The position numbers and the translations under genes are program-made. 64,000 nt of DNA, from assembly GCF_023702715.1 (NCBI RefSeq), contig NZ_CP098480.1, positions 1,364,001 to 1,428,000 of the forward strand, given 5' to 3'. This document shows positions 16,325 to 26,246 of this stretch, in pieces (the first letter of the stretch is position 1; each line of letters opens with the position of its first letter). Source of the stretch: Acinetobacter sp. C32I. Its GTDB lineage: Bacteria > Pseudomonadota > Gammaproteobacteria > Pseudomonadales > Moraxellaceae. The notes below the pieces were generated by a model. That model saw only the letters and a program-made list of their open reading frames with translations. It ran no database searches and was not told the DNA's origin.

Positions 16325-17341
16325 TTACAGCGCAATCGCTTCAATTAAACCTTGTTCTTGTAACTGCCCTTGCATTGCGAGTGCCAACACTGCCATTCGA
16401 ACCGCAATCCCGTTGGTAACTTGCTTCAAAATGACAGATTGATCACCATCGGCAACGCTTGAGTCAATTTCAACTCCACGGTTCATTGGGCCTGGATGCA
16501 TCACGATACAATCAGGCTTTGCCAAAGCTAAACGCTCTTTGTTTAAACCGTACATTTTGTAGAATTCGGCTTGTGAAGATAGAGCTGGTGAATCAATACG
16601 TTCATTTTGAATGCGTAAGGCAATAATCACATCGCAATCTTTTACCCCTTCATCCATTTTGTTAAACAGACGCACATGTTCGCCATATTCATTAAAGCCG
16701 ACTGGCAACAGGGTATTGGGTGCAATCACGCGAATATCTTTGCAGCCCAATGTTTGCAATGCCGCTACATTCGAACGTGCAACACGTGAATGCTTGATAT
16801 CACCAATAATCGCCACTGTTAAATCTTCAAATGGCTTCTTGGTTTCGCGACGAATCGTCAACATATCCAGCATGGCTTGGGTAGGATGCGCATGGCGACC
16901 ATCACCCGCATTGATAATCGCAACTTTAGGGCAAACATCTTTGGCAATAAAGTGTGCTGCACCAGAGGAAGAATGACGTACCACGAAGATATCTGCCGCC
17001 ATCGCTTCCAAATTCCAGAGCGTATCACGCAAAGTTTCACCTTTAGAGGTACTTGAACGTGCAATATCAATATTCAAGACATTGGCAGACAAACGTTTTG
17101 CCGCGGCCTCAAAAGTAGTACGGGTACGAGTGGAGTTTTCAAAGAAAAGATTCATCACCGTCAGCCCTTCAAGCAACGGGCGATTGATCAAATTATTATT
17201 TTCATCTAAGAAGCTTTGCGCTGTATCTAGAATCTTGGTTAAGGTTTCTTTAGAAAGACCTTCGATTGTTAAAAAGTGCTTGAGATTTCCTTGTTGATTG
17301 AGCTGGATCTGACTCAAAGTATGCAATGCCGCCAAGTGCAT
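16325..17341 (-). CDS. pyrB: Aspartate carbamoyltransferase catalytic subunit
   Basis: Encodes 338 residues and catalyses carbamoyl phosphate + aspartate to carbamoyl aspartate, the first committed step of pyrimidine synthesis. The carbamoyl-phosphate loop [13 protein letters not shown] lies at 66-78, the mobile loop SSTSKGET at 96-103, the [10 protein letters not shown] motif near 151, and [10 protein letters not shown] near 280. Length and motifs are those of class-A, PyrC'-associated ATCases. It is the first gene of a two-gene operon with the inactive dihydroorotase-like subunit. A perfect 13-bp palindrome overlaps the probable transcription start, hinting at repression. Confidence 0.97.
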   Translation of the reverse strand: MHLAALHTLSQIQLNQQGNLKHFLTIEGLSKETLTKILDTAQSFLDENNNLINRPLLEGLTVMNLFFENSTRTRTTFEAAAKRLSANVLNIDIARSSTSKGETLRDTLWNLEAMAADIFVVRHSSSGAAHFIAKDVCPKVAIINAGDGRHAHPTQAMLDMLTIRRETKKPFEDLTVAIIGDIKHSRVARSNVAALQTLGCKDIRVIAPNTLLPVGFNEYGEHVRLFNKMDEGVKDCDVIIALRIQNERIDSPALSSQAEFYKMYGLNKERLALAKPDCIVMHPGPMNRGVEIDSSVADGDQSVILKQVTNGIAVRMAVLALAMQGQLQEQGLIEAIAL

Positions 17342-17356
17342 AAGAGATTCCTAACA

Positions 17357-17376
17357 CGTTAAGTTAACGCATTATA
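17357..17376 (-). promoter_or_regulatory. pyrB -10 element with overlapping 13-bp palindrome
   Basis: On the minus strand TATAAT (17371-17376) is followed two bases later by the perfect palindrome CGTTAA-C-TTAACG (17357-17369), right where transcription should begin. No clear -35 is visible. The palindrome could be an operator. Confidence 0.45.
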
Positions 17377-17420
17377 CAGACTTTGGATTTCATTCGCAGT
17401 TGAACTTTTCAACACTTAAA

Positions 17421-17446
17421 AAAAAAATCTTTTAGATTTTTTCTTC
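17421..17446 (-). terminator. AT-rich hairpin with long U-tract upstream of pyrB
   Basis: On the minus strand AAAAAATC and GATTTTTT form a stem followed by about ten Ts. It probably ends readthrough from the 17592-17963 gene before the pyrB promoter. Confidence 0.6.
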
Positions 17447-17530
17447 ATCTTATTTTTTGAGTGGGTGCAGCGAAGATGACAGCTATACACTAAATATTGC
17501 ATTCGAACCCCCTAGCTAGCCAATATAAAT

Positions 17531-17560
17531 AAGGATGTAAACACCATGGCTACATCCTTT
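17531..17560 (-). terminator. Hairpin downstream of the 123-residue hypothetical gene
   Basis: AAGGATGTA and TACATCCTT form a 9-bp stem about 30 bp past the stop at 17592. The following tract is only moderately T-rich. Confidence 0.5.
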
Positions 17561-17591
17561 ACTCATTCTCTATTTTTGAATGACTGATAAT

Positions 17592-17963
17592 CTATCTCAA
17601 TGCACCAATATAGTGATGATGCACTTGAGCTTGATAGATCTCTTCTTCAGTCACTTCCATTGAATAGCTTTCTAAAACTTCGACAGCTTGCTTTTTCTCC
17701 TCAACTTTTGCTTCGGTCACCAATGCCGCAGATTCTGGATACAAATCAACCAATGGGCTTAAACGAAGTACAAAACGTTCCAATTCTGGGTCTTGTGTTG
17801 CCAAGGCAAGCTCAAGTATATGCTTGGCATAATCTTTATTATTGACTAGATACATCACATCGATCACACGACCACAGACACGTCTTAAACGGACATACAT
17901 TTGAGTTGCAATCGTAAAAGCTTCGGCATTGACCACAACTTCATTCTTCATGCTTTCTTTCAT
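17592..17963 (-). CDS. Conserved hypothetical protein, 123 residues
   Basis: I do not recognise a named family. It is a soluble, mostly helical protein with no signal peptide or membrane segment. MYVRLRRVCGRVIDVMYLVNNKDYAKHILELA looks like a basic helical hairpin, and the C-terminal half is acidic (TEAKVEEKKQAVEVLESYSMEVTEEEIYQ) and ends HHHYIGALR. The start at 17963 could also be the Met four codons further in (MKNEVVV). It is monocistronic, between rlmKL (divergent) and pyrB, with terminators on its 3' side. Codon use is like that of its neighbours. Confidence 0.75.
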   Translation of the reverse strand: MKESMKNEVVVNAEAFTIATQMYVRLRRVCGRVIDVMYLVNNKDYAKHILELALATQDPELERFVLRLSPLVDLYPESAALVTEAKVEEKKQAVEVLESYSMEVTEEEIYQAQVHHHYIGALR

Positions 17964-18248
17964 AACATCCCCACAGCCATTAAATTAAAATTCTTAAATT
18001 TCATCAGCTTTAAGCCAAATCACTCACTGATGTGCTGCTAATTTAAAAGCAAAAGATGTACCAACTATTCAATAAACCTGCCATCAACAATGAATTCCAT
18101 CACATTAAAAACAGCCTAGGCCAAGAACAATTCATCAAAAAAATGCGATGAATCGCTGATAAAGCTAACAATCAAACAAATATGCACCGACAGAACAAAC
18201 AAAAATCAGTTAAAATAGCCAATTGCTAAAAATGTTTTGGAAATTTGA

Positions 18249-20453
18249 ATGAACGCTAAACCACGTCTAACAGACTATTGGGTCACCTGTGCGGACGGGC
18301 TTGAAACCTTATTACAACAAGAGCTTGAAGATTTAGGCATTCAAAATATCCAACGTTTTGCAGGGCGTTTGGTTTTTAAAGGCACTCTCGAAAATGCATA
18401 TCGGGTTTGTATGTGGTCTCGCCTTGCTTCTCGCGTGCTTTTGCCGATTCATACGCATGAACTTGAGCATACCCATGATGCACGTGATGTAGCAGAAGAA
18501 CTCTATGAAGGCGCGATTAGCTTTGACTGGTCACTGATTTTTGCACCACAAAGTACCTTTGCAGTCCGCCTACATGTTGAACGTGAAATCAAAGTTAATA
18601 CACAATTTGCCACCTTACGCGTAAAAGATGGCGTGGTCGATTCCTTTATGGAAGCCGTTGGCAAACGCCCAAGTATTGATATTAAACAACCTGAGATCAC
18701 GCTCTATGTGTTAGCAGGTAAAACAGAACATACCTATTGCTTAGACTTATCAGGTGATTCTTTGCATAAACGCGGTTACCGTCGTTTTATGACCGATGCA
18801 CCGATTAAAGAAAACTTGGCAGCTGCAATTCTGCAAAAAGCCCAACTGACGCAATATCAGCCTGATATTATTCTTGACCCAATGTGTGGTTCAGGCACAT
18901 TCATTATCGAATCTTTATTGATTTTAACTGATCGTGCACCTGGTTTAGTGCGCCGCTTTGGCTTCAATGGCTGGCATGGACATGACCGTGATCTGTGGTT
19001 ATCCCTCAAAGCCGAAGCCGCAGAACGTCATGAAAAAGCATTAGAACAACCCCTGCCTAAGTTTTATGCTTACGATGCTGACTGGGAAGCAGTCAAAGCA
19101 ACGCGCCAAAACATTATTGCTGCAGGTTTTGAAAAGTTACTCGATCAAATTCAAATTGAAGAACGTACACTCGCAGATTGGGATGATTTCCATGCTGAAG
19201 GCAAAAAAGCCTTTGTTGTGACCAACCCACCGTATGGTGAACGCCTAGGCGATAAAGCATCGAACCGTTCTTTATATCTTGGTCTATCGGCTTTATTGCA
19301 AAAGCATTTCCCAAATCAGCGTGCTGCTATTATTGCTGCACAAATTGAGCAAGCAGATGTACTGGCATTTAATGATCCACAAACCCTACGTTTGATGAAT
19401 GGTAAACTGCCAATTTACACCCGTTTTGGAACAGTCAAGCCTGCAACAGTGACACAACCGTTCCTTGCCACTTGGCAACCACAACAATTTGAGAAAATTG
19501 AAGGTGCCGAAGACTTTACCAATCGTTTGCAAAAAAATATGCAAACATTGAAAAAATGGGCTGTAAAAGAAAATGTATTCTGCCTCCGTTTATATGATGC
19601 AGATTTACCTGATTTTAATGTTGCGGTTGATTTATACGGAGATCGCTTGCATGTTCAAGAATACGCACCTCCAAAAACCATTGATCCAGAAAAAGCAAAA
19701 AAACGCTTTAACTTAGCACTTGCTGCCATCCGTGCTGTGACAGGTTTAGGCCGTGATGCCATCTTTATTAAAACACGGGCAAAACAAGCGGGTGCAAACC
19801 AATACACCAAACAGAGTACGGCATCTAAACGTTTTATCGTTCAGGAAGGCAAAGCACGTATCTTGGTGAATTTGACCGATTATTTGGATACAGGTTTATT
19901 CTTGGACCACCGTCAGATGCGTTTAAGAATTGCCCAAGAAGCGCGCGGCAAACACTTCCTCAATCTTTATAGCTATACCTCAACTGCAAGCTTACACGCA
20001 GCCTTAGGTGGTGCAGCCAGTACCACCAGTGTAGATTTATCCAACACCTACTTGAACTGGTCTAAAGAAAACTTTGTCTTGAATGGCTTGACTGTAGATC
20101 ATGCCGATGAACAACATATGTTCTTTGCCAGCGATTGCTTCGAATGGTTAAAAGAAGGTCATGAGCAATATGACTTAATCTTCATTGATCCACCAACGTT
20201 CTCGAACTCGAAAAAGTTCTATGGAACCTTTGATGTACAACGCGACCATGTTTCCTTACTGAAACGTGCAATGAATCGTTTAACCAGTGATGGGACCTTG
20301 TACTTCTCAAATAACTATCGTGGCTTTGAATTAGACGAAGAAATCGAGGCGATGTATCAAGTTAAAGAAATCACCTCTGAAACCATTGGTCTAGATTTTA
20401 AACGTAATCAAAAAATTCACCGTGCTTGGAAAATTCAGCACCCTGCTATTTAA
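18249..20453 (+). CDS. rlmL: Bifunctional 23S rRNA methyltransferase RlmKL
   Basis: Encodes 734 residues, close to the usual ~700. The N-terminal part is RlmL (m2G2445): a THUMP-type RNA-binding domain (about 50-160), then a Rossmann methyltransferase with DPMCGSGTFIIE and the catalytic NPPYGERLG. The C-terminal part is RlmK (m7G2069), with FLDHRQMRLRI, NLYSYTSTASLHAALGGA and DPPTFSNSKKF. Both halves have intact SAM motifs. It is a single gene. Its last codons overlap by 8 bp the end of a convergent gene, so no terminator lies directly between them. Confidence 0.96.
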   Translation: MNAKPRLTDYWVTCADGLETLLQQELEDLGIQNIQRFAGRLVFKGTLENAYRVCMWSRLASRVLLPIHTHELEHTHDARDVAEELYEGAISFDWSLIFAPQSTFAVRLHVEREIKVNTQFATLRVKDGVVDSFMEAVGKRPSIDIKQPEITLYVLAGKTEHTYCLDLSGDSLHKRGYRRFMTDAPIKENLAAAILQKAQLTQYQPDIILDPMCGSGTFIIESLLILTDRAPGLVRRFGFNGWHGHDRDLWLSLKAEAAERHEKALEQPLPKFYAYDADWEAVKATRQNIIAAGFEKLLDQIQIEERTLADWDDFHAEGKKAFVVTNPPYGERLGDKASNRSLYLGLSALLQKHFPNQRAAIIAAQIEQADVLAFNDPQTLRLMNGKLPIYTRFGTVKPATVTQPFLATWQPQQFEKIEGAEDFTNRLQKNMQTLKKWAVKENVFCLRLYDADLPDFNVAVDLYGDRLHVQEYAPPKTIDPEKAKKRFNLALAAIRAVTGLGRDAIFIKTRAKQAGANQYTKQSTASKRFIVQEGKARILVNLTDYLDTGLFLDHRQMRLRIAQEARGKHFLNLYSYTSTASLHAALGGAASTTSVDLSNTYLNWSKENFVLNGLTVDHADEQHMFFASDCFEWLKEGHEQYDLIFIDPPTFSNSKKFYGTFDVQRDHVSLLKRAMNRLTSDGTLYFSNNYRGFELDEEIEAMYQVKEITSETIGLDFKRNQKIHRAWKIQHPAI

Positions 20454-20886
20454 CCACCAATTCGGCTTTAACATCATCATTATAAGTCACATGAACATTG
20501 CCTGACTCGAACTCATAAATCATGTAGCGATCAGGTGGTTGTTCATGTGGTTTAATGGTAGCTGTGCGCTTATCTCTGGGGTCAACCGCCAACACTTTCT
20601 TCTGTTCTTCGTGAGGTGATAACACACCTCCTAAAATGGTGCTGACACGAATTTCACCTAAGTATTTATCACTCAGGAGCCTTTGTGAACGCCAACGCTC
20701 TTCTTCGGGCTTTAAGGCATCTTGTTGCGCTTTAATGAGAATACTGGGAAGTGCATTGTTCAGCATAGCAGTTTGTAAGGCGAGCGTCCCCTCACTCAAT
20801 GGTTGTGCGGCATGCACCATTGAAGATAAGGCAGTCATCAACAAAATTACACACGTATTTGTGCAATGATGTCTGTTTTTTTCCAT
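20446..20886 (-). CDS. Small secreted hypothetical protein
   Basis: Encodes 146 residues. AGGATGA precedes the ATG. A signal peptide (CVILLMTALSSMVHAAQ, cleavage after VHA at about residue 26) predicts a periplasmic location. The mature part has a helical segment (LQTAMLNNALPSILIKAQQDALKPEEERWRSQ) and a short beta-rich end (YMIYEFESGNVHVTYNDD). No family recognised. It converges on rlmKL with an 8-bp overlap of the 3' ends. Confidence 0.7.
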   Translation of the reverse strand: MEKNRHHCTNTCVILLMTALSSMVHAAQPLSEGTLALQTAMLNNALPSILIKAQQDALKPEEERWRSQRLLSDKYLGEIRVSTILGGVLSPHEEQKKVLAVDPRDKRTATIKPHEQPPDRYMIYEFESGNVHVTYNDDVKAELVVK

Positions 20887-21001
20887 TGCAATTCATCCTG
20901 AATTTTTTTCTTATTTGTTCCGAAACTATCAAGTTTTTCATCAAGCCGCAATGTTATTGATAATATTCGAGCAAAAATCTGACCAACAGCACCAATACAA
21001 A

Positions 21002-21032
21002 AAAAGATGGTGATTTATATCACCATCTTTTT
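21002..21032 (-). terminator. Intrinsic terminator of clpB
   Basis: AAAAAGATGGTGA and CACCATCTTTTT form a strong stem ending in Ts, 22 bp past the clpB stop. Confidence 0.85.
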
Positions 21033-21053
21033 AGCCAAACGTTCAAATTTCGC

Positions 21054-23633
21054 TTAACTCAGTTTCATTTTATCAAAGAGCAGATGACCATTTTCACCTT
21101 TGATCAAAATGTTATCCCCTGGCTGGAATTCACCAGATAAGATTTTCTGAGCCAAGTTATTCTCCACTTGCTGCTGGATCGCACGTTTCAATGGTCGTGC
21201 ACCATATACAGGATCAAAACCAGCATCGATCAATAAGTCGAAAGCGGTATCATCCACGGTTAAGCCCATATCACGATCGCCCAAACGTGAACGTAACCGA
21301 TCTAACTGAATATCCGCAATACCACGAATCTGTGCCTTTTGCAGTGAGTGGAAAACCACCAGCTCATCAATACGGTTAATGAACTCTGGACGGAAATGCT
21401 GTGTCACAGCATTCATAACCACAGTACGAACCTCGTCATCGGTTGCACCTTCACCCAATTCACGTACATCTTGTGAACCAAGGTTCGAGGTCATCACAAT
21501 CACCGTATTTTTAAAGTCGATTACACGACCTTGCGAGTCGGTTAAGCGCCCATCATCTAAAACCTGTAGCAGGATGTTAAACACATCTGGATGGGCTTTT
21601 TCCACCTCATCAAATAACACCACACTATATGGCTTACGGCGTACTGCCTCAGTTAAAACACCACCTTCTTCATAGCCCACATAACCTGGAGGTGCGCCAA
21701 CCAAACGACTGACGGAGTGCTTTTCCATAAATTCGGACATATCAATACGAATCATGGCATCATCACTGTCAAACAAGAAGTTTGCCAATGCTTTGGTCAA
21801 CTCAGTTTTACCCACACCTGTTGGCCCAAGGAACAAGAATGAGCCACTTGGACGATTCGGATCAGATAAACCCGCACGTGAACGACGGACTGCATTAGAA
21901 ACAGCAACCACCGCTTCATCTTGTCCAACCACACGATTATGTAAGAACTCTTCCATATTCAGCAGTTTTTCACGCTCACCCTGCAGCATTTTCGCCACAG
22001 GAATGCCTGTTGCCGCACTGACCACTTCTGCAATTTCGTTTTCAGTGACTTTGGTACGAATCAGTTTCGGTTCTTCATTTTCCTCAGCAACTTCGGCTTG
22101 TTCCAAGCGTTTCTGCAACTCTGGAATCACGCCATATTGCAAACGCGCCGCTTCTGCCAAATCACCTTCGCGTTTAGCTTTTTCCAAAGCAACACGGGCC
22201 TGATCGAGTTCAACTTGTGCTTTCTTATCCCCTTCCACCAAGGTTTTTTCAGCCTTCCAGATTTCTTCCAGATCGTTGTACTCTTTTTGCTTTTCAGCAA
22301 TTTGCTGCTCAAGATGATTGACTTCGGCTTTGCTGCCTGCATCTTGATCTTTTTTCACCGCTTCCAATTGCATTTTCAACTGGATTAAACGGCGATCAAG
22401 TTTATCCAAAGCTTCAGGCTTGGAATCGATTTCCATTTTGATACGAGATGCTGCCTCATCAATCAAATCAATCGCTTTATCAGGCAACTGACGATCGGTG
22501 ATATAACGATGCGACATTTTCGCTGCAGCAATAATGGCTGAGTCTAAAATTTGCACCCCATGGTGAGTTGCATATTTTTCTTTTAGACCACGCAAAATCG
22601 CAATCGTGTCTTCTACACTAGGCTCATCAACCAATACTTTTTGGAAACGACGTTCCAGCGCCGCATCTTTCTCGATGTATTGGCGATATTCATCTAAGGT
22701 CGTCGCACCGACACAGCGTAATTCACCACGTGCCAAAGCAGGTTTTAACATATTGCCTGCATCCATTGCGCCATCGCCCTTACCTGCACCCACCAGCGTA
22801 TGTAACTCATCAATAAATAGGATGATCTCGCCTTCATGTTTAGCCAAGTCTTTGAGAACTGCTTTTAGACGTTCTTCAAACTCACCACGATATTTTGCAC
22901 CCGCAAGCAATGAGCCTAAGTCTAATGACAAGACCCGCTTGTTCTTCAAGCCTTCAGGTACTTCGCCATTGACAATACGTTGTGCCAAACCTTCAACAAT
23001 TGCGGTTTTACCGACTCCTGGTTCACCAATCAATACCGGGTTATTTTTAGTTCGACGAGATAAAACCTGAATGGTACGACGAATTTCATCATCACGACCA
23101 ATCACAGGATCGAGCTTACCCGCTAAAGCACGCTCAGTTAGGTCAATGGTATATTTATTGAGTGAGTCACGTTGATCTTCGTGATTATTGCTCATGACTT
23201 TGTCATTTCCTCGAATATTTTCAATTACTTTACGTAAGCTTTCTGGTGTTACACCCACGCTATTCAATATTGTTTTGGTTTCACCTGTTTCCGCCAGACC
23301 TAACAACACCCAATCAGTTGATAGAAACTCATCTCCTGCCTTTTGTGCGTAACGGTCAGCTAAATTCAATGCCTTTACCGCTTCAGGATTCAGATTAATA
23401 TCACCTGTCGGATTTGCCAGCGTTGGTGCATTTTGCACTGCTTGTTCAAGCTTCTGTTTTAACTCAGGTAAACGTGCACCCGCTTGTTGCAATAAACTCA
23501 GATTGGCCGGCTCTTCAAGTAAAGTGGATAGGATATGAACTCCTGCAATCGAAGTGTGATCCTTACCCATGGCCAATGATTGTGCATCTGAGAGTGCTTG
23601 CTGTAAGCGGTTTGTAAATTTTTCAAATCGCAT
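21054..23633 (-). CDS. clpB: ATP-dependent disaggregase ClpB
   Basis: Encodes 859 residues, typical for ClpB. It is a hexameric AAA+ chaperone that, with DnaK, pulls proteins out of aggregates in the cytosol. The double Clp-N domain is at about 1-145. NBD1 has Walker A GEPGVGKT (about 205) and Walker [15 protein letters not shown]. The coiled-coil middle domain lies at about 400-525 ([14 protein letters not shown]...). NBD2 has [15 protein letters not shown] (about 605) and [16 protein letters not shown], with the pore loop GYVGYEEGG. The start is supported by AGGAATAAC upstream. A sigma-32-like promoter precedes it. It is monocistronic. Confidence 0.98.
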   Translation of the reverse strand: MRFEKFTNRLQQALSDAQSLAMGKDHTSIAGVHILSTLLEEPANLSLLQQAGARLPELKQKLEQAVQNAPTLANPTGDINLNPEAVKALNLADRYAQKAGDEFLSTDWVLLGLAETGETKTILNSVGVTPESLRKVIENIRGNDKVMSNNHEDQRDSLNKYTIDLTERALAGKLDPVIGRDDEIRRTIQVLSRRTKNNPVLIGEPGVGKTAIVEGLAQRIVNGEVPEGLKNKRVLSLDLGSLLAGAKYRGEFEERLKAVLKDLAKHEGEIILFIDELHTLVGAGKGDGAMDAGNMLKPALARGELRCVGATTLDEYRQYIEKDAALERRFQKVLVDEPSVEDTIAILRGLKEKYATHHGVQILDSAIIAAAKMSHRYITDRQLPDKAIDLIDEAASRIKMEIDSKPEALDKLDRRLIQLKMQLEAVKKDQDAGSKAEVNHLEQQIAEKQKEYNDLEEIWKAEKTLVEGDKKAQVELDQARVALEKAKREGDLAEAARLQYGVIPELQKRLEQAEVAEENEEPKLIRTKVTENEIAEVVSAATGIPVAKMLQGEREKLLNMEEFLHNRVVGQDEAVVAVSNAVRRSRAGLSDPNRPSGSFLFLGPTGVGKTELTKALANFLFDSDDAMIRIDMSEFMEKHSVSRLVGAPPGYVGYEEGGVLTEAVRRKPYSVVLFDEVEKAHPDVFNILLQVLDDGRLTDSQGRVIDFKNTVIVMTSNLGSQDVRELGEGATDDEVRTVVMNAVTQHFRPEFINRIDELVVFHSLQKAQIRGIADIQLDRLRSRLGDRDMGLTVDDTAFDLLIDAGFDPVYGARPLKRAIQQQVENNLAQKILSGEFQPGDNILIKGENGHLLFDKMKLS

Positions 23634-23672
23634 TCTTGTTATTCCTCACAACAAATTTTTAACTTATCACTT

Positions 23673-23700
23673 AGATGGGAACGCTTTTTAAAATTTCAAA
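23673..23700 (-). promoter_or_regulatory. Heat-shock (sigma-32-like) promoter of clpB
   Basis: On the minus strand TTTGAA, 14 bp, TCCCATCT, close to the sigma-32 consensus CTTGAA/CCCCATnT, 40 bp before the ATG. Known clpB genes are heat-shock controlled. Confidence 0.6.
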
Positions 23701-23887
23701 TAAAATTTATATAATTTTCAATATTTTATAAAAATATCAATGCATAAAACTCAGTATTAATATGGGTGTATAAACAATCTATTTCAAGTATATTTTGTAT
23801 AATTTTTCTGTCCATTCTGTTTTGCACAAAATCCTTATTGTGATTTTAAGGTGAACGTTTTAGCTTAAAGCTTTGCTGCAATTAAAA

Positions 23888-24697
23888 ATGATCGCCATGC
23901 CTTTTAAAAAAATTTTACTCAGTGTTGCCTCCCTGCTTCCACTACATGCTGCTGTTGCACAACTGCCACAAGACTCTAGACGAGCAGGCGGTATTGCCGT
24001 AATTCCGCTTTCAACTGAAACAACCCAAGTCTTGTATGAACAAAAGCCTGTTTTGATTACACAACAAGGCAAGCAACGTTATGCCGTGTTTGGTATTCCA
24101 CTTTCTGCTCCATTAGGTCCCTTGACCTTAGCGACCAATCACACCCCTATTCAGATCGAAGTGGCGCCCTACCGCTATGCTGAGCAGCGCTTAAACGTTA
24201 AAAATCAAGATTACGTTAACCCAAATCAAGAACAACTTGATCGTTATGCACGAGAAGCCAAAGAGCAAAATGATATTTATAGCTCTTTTTCCCAAAGTAA
24301 CTGGACCCAGTTTCCTAACTTTATTCGGCCTACAGCTGGTAAATTTAGTAATTCATTTGGCAGAAAGCGTTTTTTCAATGGTGAAGAGCGCGCACCGCAC
24401 TCAGGTTTGGACATCCCAGCGCCTGTGGGACAGAATGTTATCGCACCTGCTGATGGAGTCGTGGTACAGACAGGCAACTATTTCTTTAATGGCAACACTG
24501 TCCTGATTGATCATGGTCAAGGCCTGATCAGTATGTTCTGTCATTTGAGTAAAATTAACGTGGTCAAGGGACAACAGATTCATCAGGGTGAAACACTGGG
24601 GTTGGTCGGTAAAACTGGTCGTGTCACTGGACCACACCTGCATTGGGGAATGAGCCTGAATAATGCGCGGGTAGACCCACAATTATTTCTAAAATAA
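23888..24697 (+). CDS. Secreted M23-family peptidoglycan peptidase (LytM type)
   Basis: Starts considered are ATG 23888 and ATG 23897; neither has a clear ribosome site and the upstream TTG is less likely. A signal peptide (KKILLSVASLLPLHAAVAQ) directs it to the periplasm. Residues about 35-105 form a beta-rich N-terminal domain. The C-terminal M23 domain has all zinc ligands: H171 and D175 in HSGLD, H219 in FCHLS, and H250/H252 in HLHWG. It should therefore be an active metallo-endopeptidase cutting peptide cross-links, unlike the degenerate NlpD/EnvC activators. It is a single gene between the divergent clpB and the convergent osmC-like gene. Confidence 0.9.
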   Translation: MIAMPFKKILLSVASLLPLHAAVAQLPQDSRRAGGIAVIPLSTETTQVLYEQKPVLITQQGKQRYAVFGIPLSAPLGPLTLATNHTPIQIEVAPYRYAEQRLNVKNQDYVNPNQEQLDRYAREAKEQNDIYSSFSQSNWTQFPNFIRPTAGKFSNSFGRKRFFNGEERAPHSGLDIPAPVGQNVIAPADGVVVQTGNYFFNGNTVLIDHGQGLISMFCHLSKINVVKGQQIHQGETLGLVGKTGRVTGPHLHWGMSLNNARVDPQLFLK

Positions 24698-24713
24698 AAA
24701 GAAAAGCTTATAA

Positions 24714-24745
24714 AAAAAGTGACCTATAAAAACAGGTCACTTTTT
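24714..24745. terminator. Bidirectional terminator between the M23 and OsmC genes
   Basis: AAAAAGTGACCT and AGGTCACTTTTT form a 12-bp stem with A/T tracts on both sides, serving the two convergent genes. Confidence 0.85.
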
Positions 24746-24769
24746 AGTAAAACTTAATAATTTTAACTT

Positions 24770-25192
24770 TTAAGCAGCTTCAATAATTTCAAAATCGTGG
24801 GTAATTTCAACCCCACCATCGGCAAGCATTTTACTTGCTGAACAATATTTCTCAGCAGAAAGCTCAACTGCTTTTTCAACTTGTTTGGTTTTTACCGCTT
24901 TGCCAGTGACAATGAAGTGCAAATGGATTTTAGTGAATACCGCTGGAATTGAATCAGCTCTTTCTGCTTTCAGCTGACATACAACATCCGTCACATCTTG
25001 GCGAGATTTTTTTAAAATGGTCACAATATCAAACGAAGCACACCCACCAAGTCCCATTAAAATCAACTCCATAGGACGTGGACCACGGTTTTCACCGCCA
25101 TATTCGGCAGAACCATCCATCACGACAGTATGGCCACTTTCTGATTTTGCCTCAAAAGCAACATTCTCTAACCAATGTACACTTGTTTGCAT
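24770..25192 (-). CDS. OsmC-family peroxiredoxin-like protein
   Basis: Encodes 140 residues. The OsmC/Ohr fold is indicated by GENRGPRPMELILMGLGGCASFDIVTIL and EKYCSASKMLADGGVEITHDFEI. The two cysteines of the family are present (GGCAS near 53, KYCS near 117), consistent with thiol peroxidase activity on organic hydroperoxides. The sequence is nearer the YhfA/OsmC-like subgroup than Ohr. Cytosolic and monocistronic, next to the divergent Crp-like regulator. Confidence 0.88.
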   Translation of the reverse strand: MQTSVHWLENVAFEAKSESGHTVVMDGSAEYGGENRGPRPMELILMGLGGCASFDIVTILKKSRQDVTDVVCQLKAERADSIPAVFTKIHLHFIVTGKAVKTKQVEKAVELSAEKYCSASKMLADGGVEITHDFEIIEAA

Positions 25193-25340
25193 TGCAACTA
25201 CCCGAAAAACGTTATAAATTTACTCTGTTCTTGTACACTAACATAAAATGAGTTGATAAGGAATTTCATCTCTTCTGTGTAGAAAAGGCTCTTACAAGAG
25301 TCTGTGCGATCGGTTTTATCCAAATTCGGAAATTTTAAGC

Positions 25341-26048
25341 ATGACTTCAAATTTTTCACAACTTAGCACTGATGCTTTGTCTCCAGGTCAACTACCTGAA
25401 TCAGTTAAAGCTTTGCTAAAACGTGCTCATATTAACAGATACCCTAAACGCACCACGATTGTTGACGCTGGAACGGAATCAAAATCACTGTATTTAATAT
25501 TAAAAGGTTCAGTGTCAATTATCTTACGTGAAGATGACGAACGAGAAATCGTTGTCGCTTACCTCAATCCTGGCGATTTCTTTGGTGAAATGGGTCTTTT
25601 TGAAAAGAACCCTCAACGTACCGCAGAAGTACGTACGCGAGATGTCTGTGAAATTGCAGAAATTTCGTATGACAATTTTCATGAGTTAAGCAAGCAGTAC
25701 CCAGATTTAAGTTACGCTGTGTTTGCTCAATTGGTCCGTCGTCTAAAAAATACAACGCGTAAAGTGACTGATCTAGCCTTCATTGATGTGTCTGGTCGTA
25801 TTGCACGCTGTCTAATTGACTTATCTGCTCAACCAGAGGCAATGATTTTACCGAATGGGCGTCAGATTCGTATTACTCGTCAAGAAATTGGTCGTATCGT
25901 CGGTTGTTCTCGTGAAATGGTTGGACGTGTCCTCAAGACACTTGAAGATCAAGGCATGATTCAGACTGATGGTAAAGCAATCTTGATTTTTGATGCCTCT
26001 TTAGAAGAAAACACCTTCTCTGAAGATGAGTATGATGAGGAGGATTAA
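25341..26048 (+). CDS. crp: Crp/Vfr-type cAMP-responsive regulator
   Basis: Encodes 235 residues, slightly longer than E. coli Crp because of an N-terminal extension and an acidic tail (EENTFSEDEYDEED). The cyclic-nucleotide-binding fold has the phosphate-binding cassette GDFFGEMGLF...RTAEVRTRDVCEIAEI, including the Arg that contacts cAMP phosphate. A dimerisation helix follows. The winged helix ITRQEIGRIVGCSREMVGRVLKTLEDQGMI contains the recognition-helix pattern SREMVGRVLK of Crp/Vfr. It is a global regulator of carbon use and, in relatives, of surface functions. Single gene with a strong terminator. Confidence 0.92.
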   Translation: MTSNFSQLSTDALSPGQLPESVKALLKRAHINRYPKRTTIVDAGTESKSLYLILKGSVSIILREDDEREIVVAYLNPGDFFGEMGLFEKNPQRTAEVRTRDVCEIAEISYDNFHELSKQYPDLSYAVFAQLVRRLKNTTRKVTDLAFIDVSGRIARCLIDLSAQPEAMILPNGRQIRITRQEIGRIVGCSREMVGRVLKTLEDQGMIQTDGKAILIFDASLEENTFSEDEYDEED

Positions 26049-26067
26049 TTTGATCTGAGATCAAATT
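26047..26067 (+). repeat. Perfect palindrome at the crp stop codon
   Basis: AATTTGATC-TGA-GATCAAATT starts at the stop codon. The 9-bp arms are perfect and no U-tract follows. Together with the terminator 12 bp further on it may stabilise the mRNA 3' end. Confidence 0.5.
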
Positions 26068-26078
26068 GATTCGAACAA

Positions 26079-26110
26079 AGCCAGTGCTCATCACTGGCTT
26101 TCATTTTTTT
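26079..26110 (+). terminator. Intrinsic terminator of crp
   Basis: AAGCCAGTG-CTCAT-CACTGGCTT stem followed by TCATTTTTTT. Confidence 0.85.
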
Positions 26111-26246
26111 ACACAGAATACGCTTTGCTGATTACATAATTACAATGATTATAGAGGTATTCAGAATATTAACTGCTGTCAACATTTTCTATAATCCACC
26201 CTAATCACGACTATATTCATAAGATACTGATTTGGAGAGAATAAGT

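Noticed and set aside
17964..18248. A possible small gene upstream of rlmKL
   Set aside because: All frames in this 285-bp gap are broken by stops or lack a ribosome site; I see no gene or clear regulatory structure.
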